Shown: piece by piece, positions 26,025 through 35,565 of the stretch
Numbering within the stretch: the first letter of the stretch is position 1
Layout of the letters: each line of letters opens with the position of its first letter
Assembly: GCF_023701695.1 (NCBI RefSeq)
Contig: NZ_JAJOZC010000001.1
Coordinates: forward strand, 6,943,894 to 7,007,893
From: Streptomyces sp. RKAG290
GTDB taxonomy: Bacteria; Actinomycetota; Actinomycetes; Streptomycetales; Streptomycetaceae
DNA: 64,000 nt
Direction: 5' to 3'
Translations under genes and position numbers: made by a program
The notes under the pieces: model-generated
What the model saw: only the letters and a program-made list of their open reading frames with translations
What the model was told of the DNA's origin: nothing
Databases searched by the model: none

Positions 26025-29000
26025 TCACTTCAGATACGGGCCCGCCGCCCCGACCTTCCCCGGAGCGGCGTTGCTGCCGCCGAGGTCCAGGACGTAGATC
26101 CGCATGTTGCCCTTGCCGGGGGCCGCCACGCTCAGCTTGCCGTCCGACACCACCTTGGTGTCACCGGTGACCGCGTCCTGGTAGGTGCCGTTGGGGATCC
26201 CGGTGTAGGTGGCCGCGCCGGTGACCGTCACCAGGGCGAAGCTGTCCACTCCGTTCGCGGCGTCGGTGTAGCGGCGCTTGTACGCCATCTGCCCGGTGAT
26301 GCCCTCGGTGGAGTACTGGCCCATCTGGAGGGCCGGCACGGCGCGCCGGATCTCGTTGAGCCGCTGGACGTGCTTGACCAGCGGCTTGCTCAGTGTGTTC
26401 GCGACCTCGCCGGTGGCCGAGGAGACCTGGCCGAAGCCGGACGCCTCGACCGTCCCCGCGAGGTGGTCGCCGTAGTAGGCGCGGCCGGTGGTCGCCAGCG
26501 GGCAACTGGGCCCGCAGTCGATCTTCTTGCCGGCCTGGAACTCGATCTCCGATCCGTAGTACAGGGTCGGGATGCCGCGGAAGGTCCACATCAGAGCCAT
26601 GTTCTCGGCCCAGGCGTCGGTGCCGCCCGCATAGCGTTCGCTGCTCTTGTTGGGACCGTAGTCGTGACTGTCGACGTAGACGACGTTGTACGTGGCGTCG
26701 TTGTAACTGTCGTCGGAGTCCTTGCCGTTGTTGTACGCGTTGTCGGCGTCACCGAAGTTCATGTGCATCCGCATGTCGATGACGTTCATGCCGGAGAACT
26801 CGCTGTGGTCCGGCGTGTGGTAGGTGTTGCCGGCCAGGAAGGCGTTGGCGGAGACCGGCTGAGCCCCGGTGCCCAGCTTCTCCTCGTAGTCGTACATCTC
26901 CAGTGCGGCCTTGCTGTCGTCCGCGCTGTACTCCTTGCGCTCCTTCCAGGTGAAGAACTGCGCCGAGTGGTTGACCGATCCGCGGTTCCACTTGTCGTTG
27001 ACGAACGCGCCCACCTCGCCGAAGACGAAGAAGTTCTTCGCGGCCGTGGCACCGAACTGCTGGGTGACGCGCTCCTGGATCGCCGGCAGGAAACGGCGGT
27101 TCCAGGTGGTGCGGGGGATGTGGACGGCGGTGTCGATGCGGAAGCCGTCCACGCCCATGTCGATGTACTTGTCGTACGCGCCGATCAGGTAGTTCTGGAC
27201 CGGTGCGGACTCGGTGTTGAAGTCGGCCAGGTCCTCGTGCAGCCAGCAGGAGCGCGAGTCCTCGCCCTCCCAGTTCCCCAGCCAGCAGTTGTGGTAGTAC
27301 TCCTTCGGGAACATGCCCGAAGTCGGGTTCGGCCACTGGCAGTTGTAGATCCTGTAGCCCTCCGGCGAGGTGGACCCGGTGGGCTTGCCCCAGTTGACGC
27401 AGGTGTTGCCCGAGGGTTCGGCGGTGGACCACAGGTCGCCGTTGTAGTACGACTTCCCGGACTTCGTCTCCACGCTCACGCCGTCGTACTCGAAGCCCTC
27501 GTCCTTCTCGTCGTAGTACCAGCTCCACTGGTCGTCGCGGACGCCGTAGACGGCCGGGGTGTACAGGCCCTTGGCGCCCCAGCGCGAGGAGTGGTTGTAG
27601 ACGACGTCCTGGTAGATCTTCATGCCCTTGGCGTGCGCGGCGTTGATCAGGTCCTGGTACGAGGCGCCCGCCGATTCGAGGCGGCCGTCGACCTGGTAGA
27701 AGTCGTAGCCGTGATAGCCGTGGTAGTCGTAGTCGGACCGGTTGAGCACCACCGGGGTGATCCAGACGGCCGAGAACCCGAGCCCCTTGATGTAGTCGAG
27801 CTTGTTGACCAGACCCTTGAAGTCGCCCCGGAACATGGGGTCGCCGTTGGCCGCGTTACCGGACTTCACGTCCTGGCTGCCGCCCCGGTTGTTGCTCGCG
27901 TCCCCGTCGTCGAAGCGGGCGGTCAGGACGAAGTAGACGGGGTCCTTGCGCGGGTCGGTGCCCAGCGGCCTGCCCGCCGCGGGGGCCACCGGCCCGGAGC
28001 CCGTGGTCACGGTCGCGGCGGCCGAGGGCGCCGAGGTGTTGCCCGCCGCGTCCACCGCCTTGACGGTGTAGGTGTAGGCCGTCTTCTCCTCCAGATGCGC
28101 GTCGGAGTAGACGGTCGAGCCGACATCGCTCACCATCGAGCCCTTGGTGCCGCCGGTACGCGTCACCTGATACCTCGTCACGGCGCGGTCGTCGGTGGAG
28201 GGTTCCCAGGTGAGAACCGCCGACACGCCGTCCACGTCGGCCTTCACCCGTGTCGGGACGGTGGGTGCCTCGGTGTCCGCGGGCTGGGCGGCACACGGGT
28301 CGGCGGCGTCCTTGGTCACGGCCTTGTTCCTGACCGTGGAGACGCCCGCGAACAGGGTGTAGTCGCTGCCGTTGTTGTTGTCCCAGACGCCGTTGCCGTT
28401 GTTGAACGCGGCCTGCATCTTCGTCGCGGTGCCGAGCTCGACCGAGCGCTTCACCCAGCCGGTACAGGCCGCCTCCATGCCCACTCCCGGCACGGCGGTC
28501 CAGGACCCGCCCGCCGGCTGGTAGTGCAGGTTGGTGGTGGTCCAGCCGACGGTCGTGGTCGAGTAGTAGACCGTGGCGGTGTTCTCCGCACCGGCCGTGG
28601 CGGTCGGGGAGGGGGAGGGGTCCGGACCTGTTCCGGCGCACGGATCGCTGTGCGCCACCACCCCGTCCCTGACGGTGAGGGAGCCGGTGCCCAGCGCGTA
28701 GTTCTTCCCGGCGTTGTTGTCCCAGACGCCCGATCCGTCCGTGAACGTGGCGGCCAGGCCGGTCGAACTGCCCAGCGGCACGGTCTTCTTGACCCAGTCC
28801 GTGCACGCCGCCTCCATCCGCGCGCCCGGCAGGGCGGTCCAGGATCCGCCGTCAGGCGCGTAATGGAGGTGGTAGGCGGACCAGTCGCGGGTCTTCGTGT
28901 AGTAGAAGACCGTCGCCGTGTTCTCCGAGGCCGCCACGGGCGTGGCGGCGGGGGAGCCCGCCGGGTCCGGTGCGGCCGTGAGCAGTCCCAGCAGTCCGAC

Positions 29001-29056
29001 GGCCGCCGCGACCGCGGCCAAGGGGCGTCCGAGCAGCAGATGGGGGAGCGTTTCAT
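26025..29056 (-). CDS. Secreted GH13 alpha-amylase with two CBM25 domains and FN3 (start frameshifted)
   Basis: The frame from 26025 encodes a large starch-degrading enzyme. In order: two CBM25 starch-binding domains (each with VxYY, LHYxPxGGSWT and GVWDNN), one fibronectin-III domain (about 265-345) and a GH13 catalytic domain. GVDGFRIDTAVHI holds the nucleophile Asp, FFVFGEVGAF the acid Glu and VYVDSHDYG the third carboxylate. The frame is open to 29213 but has no credible start there. An ATG at 29056 with a GGAGAG ribosome site lies one base out of frame. Adding one base to the G run at 29042-29046 gives MKRSPHLLLGRPLAAVAAAV, a textbook signal peptide, and a 1010-residue protein. Confidence 0.88.
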
Positions 29057-29189
29057 TCGTCTCTCCAGGGGAGTGCGGCAGCCTTCCGGCCGCCGCAGCC
29101 AACTGCGGGTGCTCATCGAGCACCCGCGGATCCCGCCGGAGAACCCGGACGCGCCTCGGGGTTCGGGCGAGCAGTGCATCCGGACAGCA

Positions 29190-29225
29190 AGAGCTGTCTG
29201 AATTTTGCTGCAATGTTTTGCGGTC
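29190..29225 (-). promoter_or_regulatory. AT-rich promoter segment of the amylase gene
   Basis: Upstream of the amylase start, read on the minus strand, is GCAAAACATTGCAGCAAAATT. TTGCAG-containing repeats are a feature of Streptomyces amylase and MalR-controlled promoters. The match is partial, so the assignment is tentative. Confidence 0.35.
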
Positions 29226-29311
29226 TGGAAGCTACCCGTGCATGACAGGTAGGTAAAGAGTCCGAACGGCACCGGTCGTCCGGGCGCCGGGGTCCGCGGG
29301 GGAATGCCGGA

Positions 29312-29752
29312 ATGCACCGGGCTGTTTCGACGTCCATGACCTTCTCTGTGGACGTGACCGTGCGGGGCTACGAACTCGACACCCAGGGCCATCTCAACCA
29401 GGCCGTCTATCTCCAGTACGCCGAGCATGCGCGCTGGGAGCTGCTGCGGGCCGCCGGGCTGCCGCAGGAGAAGCTGCTGGCCGACGGGGTGGGGCCGGTC
29501 GCGCTGGAGGTCACGGTGAAGTTCCGCAAGGAACTGCGGGGCGGTGAGCGGGTGCGGGTGTCCTGCCGGTTCGACTACGGGGAGGGCAAGACGTTCACGA
29601 CGGAGCAGCAGATCCTCAAGGAGGACGGCACCGTGGCCGCGGAGGTCACGGGTCTCGCGGGCATCCTCGACCTCACGACCCGCAGGCTGGTCGCCGATCC
29701 GCGCGGCCGCCTCGCCTCGCTCGCCAAGGACCCGGACCTGCTGAGCGGCTGA
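29312..29752 (+). CDS. Acyl-CoA thioesterase, 4HBT hotdog fold
   Basis: This 146-residue protein has the 4-hydroxybenzoyl-CoA thioesterase/YbgC pattern: RGYELDTQGHLNQAVYLQYA around residues 18-37, where the D-x-x-G-H-x-N segment and the following helix form the active site. FRKELRGGERVRVSCRF and FTTEQQILKEDG complete the hotdog fold. It hydrolyses acyl-CoA of unknown chain length. The ATG at 29312 follows GGGGGA at a normal distance; an in-frame ATG at 29336 is the alternative. It is divergent from the amylase gene and convergent with the next gene. Confidence 0.88.
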   Translation: MHRAVSTSMTFSVDVTVRGYELDTQGHLNQAVYLQYAEHARWELLRAAGLPQEKLLADGVGPVALEVTVKFRKELRGGERVRVSCRFDYGEGKTFTTEQQILKEDGTVAAEVTGLAGILDLTTRRLVADPRGRLASLAKDPDLLSG

Positions 29753-29759
29753 CCGCGCG

Positions 29760-30335
29760 TCACGTGACCTTCCGGCCCTCCCGCAGTGCGGCCACCGCTC
29801 TGTGCAGGCGGGCCGCCCGGACCTCGGGTGTGCGCGCCGTCATCAAGCGCATGATCACCAGGTACCGGTCGGTCCTGCCGAGCTGCTCGTAGAAGCGCCG
29901 CGCCGGTTCGTCCGCCTCCAGGGCCGCGGCGAGGTCGGCCGGGACGGTCGCCGTGCGCTGCGAGGGGTACGCGGCGTCCCACCGCCCGTCCGACCGTGCC
30001 GCCTCGACCTGGGCGAGGCCGGCCTCCCGCATACGGCCGGCGGCGAGGAGCGCCTCGACCTTCTCCACGTTGACCTGCGACCACGTGCTCCGCGGCCGGC
30101 GCGGAGTGATCCGCTGCAGGTAGTACACCTCGTCGAGGGACTTGCGCTGACCGTCGATCCAGCCGAAGCAGAGCGCGACGTCGATGACCTCGGCAGCGGT
30201 GACGGACCGCACGCCGGAGCTCCGCTTGGCGATCTTCAGCCACAGGCCGGTCCGGTCGGCGTGATGCTTCTCCAGCCACGCTTCGAGCCGGCCGGCCTCT
30301 TCGAAGGGGAGGGGGCTCTCGGGTGTCTCCGTCAT
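29760..30335 (-). CDS. YdeI/OmpD-associated family protein
   Basis: This 191-residue soluble protein shows the YdeI family pattern: HHADRTGLWLKIAKRSSG, then VIDVALCFGWIDGQRKSLDE around residue 60, and a run ending TPRRPRSTWSQVN. The C-terminal part is a helical DUF1905-like/bacteriocin-protection segment with DLAAALEADEPARRFYEQLG. The biochemical role is poorly known. AGGAGG nine bases before the ATG at 30335 selects this start over the longer frame. It is divergent from an ArsR-type regulator. Confidence 0.85.
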   Translation of the reverse strand: MTETPESPLPFEEAGRLEAWLEKHHADRTGLWLKIAKRSSGVRSVTAAEVIDVALCFGWIDGQRKSLDEVYYLQRITPRRPRSTWSQVNVEKVEALLAAGRMREAGLAQVEAARSDGRWDAAYPSQRTATVPADLAAALEADEPARRFYEQLGRTDRYLVIMRLMTARTPEVRAARLHRAVAALREGRKVT

Positions 30336-30469
30336 CCGACTGCGCCTCCTGGGCAGATGGCCGGGCCAGTGCCCGTCGATGGACGCCACGCTATCCATGA
30401 TCGAGGCCGGATTCTGTCCTATATGCCGGGCGTCCGTCCCGGCCCTCACTCGTGGCGCCGGTGTGAAAC

Positions 30470-30485
30470 TACGATGGGTCTCGTA
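30470..30485. promoter_or_regulatory. TACGA-N6-TCGTA inverted repeat
   Basis: TACGA (30470-30474) and TCGTA (30481-30485) flank six bases, about 40 bases before the ArsR start and in the gap to the divergent YdeI-like gene. It is a likely autoregulatory site. It overlaps a TATTAT-like -10 element at 30484-30489. Confidence 0.45.
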
Positions 30486-30523
30486 TTATGGGAGGCCCCG
30501 GACGAAGACGATGCGGAGCCACC

Positions 30524-30892
30524 GTGACCCCTGCCAGCGCCACAGACCCGGCCGTCGGCGCCCGCGCGCTCGCGCACCCGGCACGTGACGAGATCAGGAT
30601 CGAGTCGGTGCTGCACGCGCTCTCCGATCCGGTGCGCCTGTGCGTGGTGCGTGAACTGGCCGCCGCCGACGGCGAGCTCACCTGCTCCCGGTTCGACCTG
30701 CCCGTGTCCAAGTCCACCAGTACGCACCACTTCCGGGTGCTGCGCGAGAGCGGCATCGTCCAGCAGGTCTACCGCGGCACCGCCAAGATGAACGGGCTGC
30801 GGCGCGAGGACCTGGAGGCGGTGTTTCCCGGACTGCTGGACCGCCTGCTCGAAGCCGCGAACCGGCAGGCGGACCGGCTCGCCGGGCGCTGA
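30524..30892 (+). CDS. ArsR family winged-helix regulator
   Basis: This 122-residue protein contains an ArsR-like winged helix: ALSDPVRLCVVRELA, then a recognition helix VSKSTSTHHFRVLRESG near residue 60, and a wing with QQVYRGTAKMNGLR. I see no paired cysteine metal site of the classical CxC type, so it may respond to something other than thiophilic metals. The GTG at 30524 follows CGGAG at a proper distance. Its target is probably its own promoter and the divergent YdeI-like gene. Confidence 0.85.
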   Translation: MTPASATDPAVGARALAHPARDEIRIESVLHALSDPVRLCVVRELAAADGELTCSRFDLPVSKSTSTHHFRVLRESGIVQQVYRGTAKMNGLRREDLEAVFPGLLDRLLEAANRQADRLAGR

Positions 30893-30939
30893 CCCCTCCC
30901 CACCGCCCACGCCCGGGCGAGGGCCCCGGCAGGGCATCC

Positions 30940-32312
30940 CTACGTGAGGCTGTCGTCCTGTGCCGCGCGCAGGAGCCCCGGCCAGTCCGGGATCTTCACC
31001 GGACCACGGCCGAGCGACCGCCCCAGAGCCGCCTCGGCCCGTTCGATCGACAGCCAGCCGTCCCACGCCACCGGGCGCAGCCCCCATGTCCGCAGCGCGG
31101 CCAGCGGATCCGGCGCCGACGGGCGGCCGGTGAGCAGCGGGGCGTCCTCGATCAGCGAGGCGACGGTCTCCTTCGCACACGACCGGTTCGAGCCGATGAC
31201 CCCCGTCGGCCCTCGCTTGATCCATCCCGCGACGTACTGCCCGGGCACCGGCACCCCGTCCCGCAGCACCCGTCCGGCCAGGTGGGGCACCGTCCCGTGC
31301 ACCGGGTCGAAGGGCAGGCCGGGCAGCGGCATCCCGCGGTAGCCGACCGCACGCAGTACGAGCTGGGCGTCGATGTCCTCGAACACTCCGGTGTCGCGCA
31401 CCCCGCCGCTGCCGTCCGGTGCCGTGCGGGCGAACCGCACACCGGCCACCCGCCCCCGGCGCTCCAGCAGTTCGACCGGACGCAGGAAGAACCGCAGCCC
31501 GATGGTCCGGGACGGTGTGCCTGCGGTGGCGGGGGCGCCGGCGGCCCACCCGCGCAGCACGTCCAGGTTCCGCCGCACCATCGCGGGCAGTACCGGCGAG
31601 CCCGGCGCCGTACCGGCGTAGGCCGGATCCAGGGCGAGCTCCGCCGGGTCGACGACGATCCGTGCCCCGGGGAGCCCGCCGAGCTCCCGGAGCTCCTTCG
31701 TGGTGAACCTGGCCTGTGAGGGCCCCCGCCTGCCCGCCATGTGGACCTCACGCACCCGGCTGCCCGCCAGCACGCCGAGCGCGGGCTCCGGCACGTCGGT
31801 CGGCCGCAGCTCGTCTGCCCCCGGGCGAGGATCCGCGCCACGTCCACGGCGACATTGCCGACGCCGATCACCACGGCCGAACGGGCCTGGAGCGCGAAGC
31901 GGTTGGCGGCCGCGTCGGGGTGTGCGCTGTACCAGGAGACGAAGTCGGTCGCCGAGTGACTGCCGGGCAGCTCCTCGCCGGGGATGCCCAGCGGGCGGTC
32001 CGTGGCCGCTCCGACGCAGTAGACCACCGCCTGGTAGAGCGCGCCCAGCTGCTCGGGCGACACCCCGTCCCCGCCCACCGGGACGTTGCCGACGAAGGTG
32101 ACCCGCTCGTGCTCCAGCACGGCGCGCAGGCTCTGCTGGAGTGACTTGATCTTCTCGTGGTCCGGAGCGACTCCGTACCGCACCAGGCCGTACGGACAGG
32201 GCAGCCGGTCAAGGACATGCACCCGCACATCGGGCACCAGGTTCTGTGCCACCAGGGACTGGGCGGCGTAGATCCCGCTGGGGCCGGATCCGACGACGGC
32301 GACACGTAGCAC
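30940..32312 (-). CDS. fprA: Ferredoxin/adrenodoxin-type NADP reductase FprA, broken by one-base frameshift
   Basis: Two overlapping frames together encode one FprA-like flavoprotein. The N-terminal part has the FAD site VVGSGPSGIYAAQSL, GLVRYGVAPDHEKIK and the NADPH-site segment VGVGNVAVDVARILA. The C-terminal part continues with VREVHMAGRRGPSQARFT, VLRAVGYRG and YVAGWIKRGPTGVIGSNR. The frames switch at the C run 31818-31822. One extra base there restores ILARGADELRPTDVPEPAL and a protein of 457 residues, essentially the 456 of mycobacterial FprA. The GTG at 32312 follows AAGAGG. FprA passes electrons from NADPH to ferredoxins serving P450s. A real mutation or a sequence error would both fit. 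Confidence 0.88.
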
Positions 32313-32388
32313 GGCGCACCTCTTCCCGGAGGGTGACTCCAGCATCGCACCGGCGGGCCCGGCGGGGGAGGGGCGCGCCGGGCCTTCG

Positions 32389-33057
32389 TCAGGAGGAGAG
32401 GGCGCGCATCCGGCCGATCTCGGTCGTCTGCTGGGCGACGACGTCGTCGGCCATCTCCTCGACCTGCACGTTGTTCCCCTCCGAGAGCACCTGGGTCGCC
32501 ATGGTGACCGCCCCCTGGTGGTGGGTGATCATCCGCTTCAGGAAGAGCTTGTCGAAGGCCGCGCCCTTCGCGGCCCGCAGCTGTTCCAGCTGGCCGGGGG
32601 TGGCCATGCCGGGCATGGCGCCGTGCTCGTGCCCGTCGGCCTGCTCCGCCCGGTCGTGGCGGGAGAGCCAGCCCCGCATCGCACCGATCTCGGGCTGCTG
32701 AGCCGCGGTGATGCGCTCGGCGAGCCTCTTGACCGCGGCCGAGCCGGAACGGGAGGGGACCAGGGCGGTGAGCACCAGCGCCTGGGAATGGTGCTGGATC
32801 ATCATCCGGACGTAGCGGACGTCCGCCGAGTTGGGTGTGTCCGCGCCTGCGGCCTTCGCGGCCTCCTCGGCGGAGAGCGTACGCGCGGGCTCACCCGGCT
32901 TCCCGGGGGCCACGACCGAAGCGGCCCCGTGGGACCGGTCGTCGGAGCCGCTGTCACCACCGCCCGCGTCGCAGCCGGCCGAGGTGAGCGCGGCGGCGGT
33001 GACGGCGGCGGCGAGGGCGATTCCGCGAAACCGCCGGAGGTGACGACAAATCAACAA
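32389..33057 (-). CDS. DUF305 lipoprotein
   Basis: The protein is about 222 residues. A signal peptide ends in TSAGC, giving a lipid-anchored extracellular protein, followed by a Gly/Ser/Asp linker. The DUF305 core has two copies of the HH helix motif: MMIQHHSQALVLT and MITHHQGAVTMA, plus His/Met-rich HEHGAMPGM between them. Such residues suggest copper or other metal binding. A TTG start at 33057 is chosen because GGAGG lies five bases before it; GTG codons at 33075 and 33102 are alternatives without a good ribosome site. It is divergent from the LVIVD gene, a pairing I recall from other actinobacteria. Confidence 0.85.
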   Translation of the reverse strand: MLICRHLRRFRGIALAAAVTAAALTSAGCDAGGGDSGSDDRSHGAASVVAPGKPGEPARTLSAEEAAKAAGADTPNSADVRYVRMMIQHHSQALVLTALVPSRSGSAAVKRLAERITAAQQPEIGAMRGWLSRHDRAEQADGHEHGAMPGMATPGQLEQLRAAKGAAFDKLFLKRMITHHQGAVTMATQVLSEGNNVQVEEMADDVVAQQTTEIGRMRALSS

Positions 33058-33232
33058 AGCGGCCTCCGTTGACACATGGGTGGTTGCTCTCTGTCCTAGC
33101 ACGTCAACGCACAGCTGCGATCAGAAACTTTCATTACGGCTCAGTTGCCATCTGTTGAGATGTACATGGGAAGGACGATACTGCCGGGGTCCGTGAACCG
33201 GTCAACTACATTCGGATCCATGGGAGGACGCA

Positions 33233-34723
33233 GTGACCTCGTTGCACACCACCCCGGTGCGGCGCAGACGTCTGGGCGTGGCGGCTGCCGCCGTCGGGCT
33301 CTTCGCGACTCTGCTGACGGCCGGGCCCGCGGCCGCGACGCCCGACCCCGGTGACTCGGCCGCGAACCGCACCGCGGCCTCCACGCGCCAGCAGGCCGAG
33401 GCGACCGCCGCGATCAAGAGCGGTGAGATACCGGGCGTGGACGAGATCGTCCACAGCAGCAACATCACCCATCTCGCCAATGTCCCCAAGGACGCGCTCC
33501 AGGGACTCAACACGGACCTGGCCTTCCAGGGGAAGTACGCCTTCGCCGGGAACTACGACGGCTTCAGGATCTTCGACATCAGCAACCCGAGGTCGCCGAG
33601 GACGGTGGCCCAGGTCCTGTGTCCCGGATCGCAGAACGACATCTCCGTCTCCGGGAACCTGCTCTTCCTGTCCACCGACTCCTCGCGCAGCGACAACTCG
33701 TGCGCGAGCACCACGCAGCCGGCCACGGAGAAGTCCTCCTGGGAGGGCATGAAGGTCTTCGACATCAGCGACAAGCGCAATCCGAAGTACGTCGCCGCCG
33801 TCGAGACCGCGTGCGGATCGCACACCCACACGATCGTCCCGGAGCGCAGAGACGTCTACGTGTACGTCTCCTCGTACTCGCCGAGCGAGACGTTCCCGGA
33901 CTGCCAGCCGCCGCACGACGGGATCTCCGTCATCAAGGTGCCGCGCAAGGCACCCGAAGAGGCCCGCATCGTGAACTTCCCGGTGCTCTTCCCGGACGGC
34001 GGGAACCCGGGCGCGCCCGCCAACCCGGGCGTGTCCAAGACCACCGGCTGCCACGACATCACCGTGCTGCCGTCCAAGGATCTGGCGGCCGGTGCGTGCA
34101 TGGGGGACGGCCTGCTGTTCTCCATCAAGGACCCGGAGAACCCGAAGATCATCGACCGGGTCCAGGACAACGTGAACTTCGCGTTCTGGCACTCGGCGAC
34201 CTTCAACCAGCGGGCCGACAAGGTCGTCTTCACCGATGAGCTGGGCGGCGGTGGCGCGGCAACCTGCAACGAGGAGATCGGTCCGAAGCGCGGCGCCGAC
34301 GGCATCTACGACATCGTCGGCCGGGGCGACCACCGCAAGCTGGTCTTCCGCAGCTACTTCAAGATCGACCGGCCGCAGGCCGACACGGAGGTCTGCGTCG
34401 CCCACAACGGTTCGATCATCCCGGTCAAGGGCCGTGACCTGATGGTCCAGGCCTGGTACCAGGGCGGAGTCTCCGTGTGGGACTTCACCGACTCCTCGAA
34501 GCCGAAGGAGATCGGCTTCTTCGAGCGCGGTCCCGTCACCACGGAGGAGGTCACCACGGCCGGTCCGTGGTCGGCCTACTACTACAACGGCTACATCTAC
34601 TCCAACGACATCGCCAAGGGCTTCGACGTCCTGAAGATCGACGACCGGCGCACCGATCCGGCGAAGCGGGTGCGCACGGACGAGCTCAATGTCCAGACGC
34701 AGCCGGACTACTTCGACCGCTGA
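33233..34723 (+). CDS. Secreted LVIVD-repeat beta-propeller protein
   Basis: This 496-residue protein has a signal peptide (RRRRLGVAAAAVGLFATLL) and then repeats of the LVIVD type, predicted to form a beta-propeller: AFAGNYDGFRIFDISNPRSP, EGMKVFDISDKRNPKYV and GGVSVWDFTDSSKPKEIGF are three clear copies. Paired cysteines within the mature part (for example AVETACGSHTH and FPDCQPPH) suggest disulfides. GGGAGGA precedes the GTG. It faces the DUF305 lipoprotein gene across a shared 175-base promoter region, so the two may be regulated together and meet outside the membrane. Confidence 0.87.
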   Translation: MTSLHTTPVRRRRLGVAAAAVGLFATLLTAGPAAATPDPGDSAANRTAASTRQQAEATAAIKSGEIPGVDEIVHSSNITHLANVPKDALQGLNTDLAFQGKYAFAGNYDGFRIFDISNPRSPRTVAQVLCPGSQNDISVSGNLLFLSTDSSRSDNSCASTTQPATEKSSWEGMKVFDISDKRNPKYVAAVETACGSHTHTIVPERRDVYVYVSSYSPSETFPDCQPPHDGISVIKVPRKAPEEARIVNFPVLFPDGGNPGAPANPGVSKTTGCHDITVLPSKDLAAGACMGDGLLFSIKDPENPKIIDRVQDNVNFAFWHSATFNQRADKVVFTDELGGGGAATCNEEIGPKRGADGIYDIVGRGDHRKLVFRSYFKIDRPQADTEVCVAHNGSIIPVKGRDLMVQAWYQGGVSVWDFTDSSKPKEIGFFERGPVTTEEVTTAGPWSAYYYNGYIYSNDIAKGFDVLKIDDRRTDPAKRVRTDELNVQTQPDYFDR

Positions 34724-34780
34724 GCCGACGGCAGGCCGTACCGCACGCGGAGCCTGAAGGCCCGGGAGCCGTGACTGCCG

Positions 34781-34821
34781 CGCCGGTTCCGCCGGGGGTT
34801 CCTCACCCGGCGGAACCGGCG
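34781..34821 (+). terminator. Stem-loop after the LVIVD gene
   Basis: A perfect 16-pair stem (CGCCGGTTCCGCCGGG and its complement) with a nine-base loop begins 57 bases after the stop codon. Confidence 0.7.
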
Positions 34822-34938
34822 TTCACGCGCCGTGACGTTCATTGACCGATCCGCCGCACCGGGACATGCTGTACCCCCGCGTCGACCGGCTGCCGGCCGC
34901 AGGCAGTCGCATGGTCCGCGGCCGGCCGGGGTGACCGC

Positions 34939-34973
34939 CTGGTTCCGGCGGCGCAGGGGATCGCCGGAACCAG
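34939..34973 (-). terminator. Stem-loop after the 74-aa hypothetical gene
   Basis: CTGGTTCCGGCG (34939-34950) pairs perfectly with 34962-34973, ending six bases downstream of the minus-strand stop codon. Confidence 0.6.
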
Positions 34974-34978
34974 ACGAC

Positions 34979-35203
34979 TCAGGCCGCCTCGTACCGGTGT
35001 GCCCGACCGCCACGCCACTCGACCCACTCCGGGCTGTCCAGGATGCGCTCGGGGTCGTCGAGCCCCGCGCCCTCCAGGAACACGATCACATCGTGGTCGG
35101 AGTGCGCGAGGCCCAGTATCTGGACCCGCCCGTCGCGCTGGACGGTGACGCGTCGCCCGCCGGAGGGGGACGGGCGGAAGATCACGATCGGGGGAGAATT
35201 CAT
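34979..35203 (-). CDS. Small conserved-looking hypothetical protein, 74 aa
   Basis: The product begins MNSPPIVIFRPSPSGG and ends EWVEWRGGRAHRYEAA. It has compact beta-strand-like segments (RRVTVQRDGRVQILGLA) and an acidic middle. No family is named with confidence, though the sequence is well composed and not repetitive. GGAGG stands unusually close to the ATG (one base), so the start is slightly uncertain. A hairpin follows the stop. It has no signal peptide or membrane helix. Confidence 0.6.
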   Translation of the reverse strand: MNSPPIVIFRPSPSGGRRVTVQRDGRVQILGLAHSDHDVIVFLEGAGLDDPERILDSPEWVEWRGGRAHRYEAA

Positions 35204-35315
35204 GCCTCCAGGGTGCGACGTGCCGACGGCCGACGCACAGCGGACCGGAAACCCGGTCCCGGGGCGGATCAGGAACGTGTAGCGGCGGTGAACCGGCCGC
35301 CCCGCCCGAGGAGGG

Positions 35316-35495
35316 TCAGGCGGCGGACCTGGCGCTGCCGCGGGTGGCAGCGGCCCACTCGACCAGCAGCCGCTGGTACTCGTCCTCGTCAGCCGGGGAC
35401 AGGTAGCCGCCCGAGCGCTGCCACAGTTCGCGAATGTCTTCATTCACCACTGCGGCGGAACGCACGGAACCGGACGGGCACGGAGTCGGGGGCAT
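35316..35495 (-). CDS. Small hypothetical protein, 59 aa (paralogue of the protein at 56079-56255)
   Basis: The C-terminal 45 residues read VNEDIRELWQRSGGYLSPAD and EYQRLLVEWAAATRG. The same pattern occurs in a second small gene at 56079-56255, which shows that both are real genes. It is predicted to be helical and soluble. The ATG at 35495 is preferred to an in-frame start at 35558 by length match with the paralogue. Function unknown. Confidence 0.6.
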   Translation of the reverse strand: MPPTPCPSGSVRSAAVVNEDIRELWQRSGGYLSPADEDEYQRLLVEWAAATRGSARSAA

Positions 35496-35565
35496 AGGTA
35501 CCAGGCTAAGGCCCCGATGTGACAATCCGACCCATTGGGCGTCAGGGACATCTCTCACATGTTAT

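Noticed and set aside
25221-29201. Long plus-strand open frame of about 1300 codons across the amylase gene
   Set aside because: It is antisense to the amylase, low in complexity and has no domains or ribosome site.
29213-29215. TTG codon at the upstream end of the amylase frame as start
   Set aside because: No ribosome site, and it would add over 50 non-secretory residues before the signal peptide; the frameshift explanation is better.
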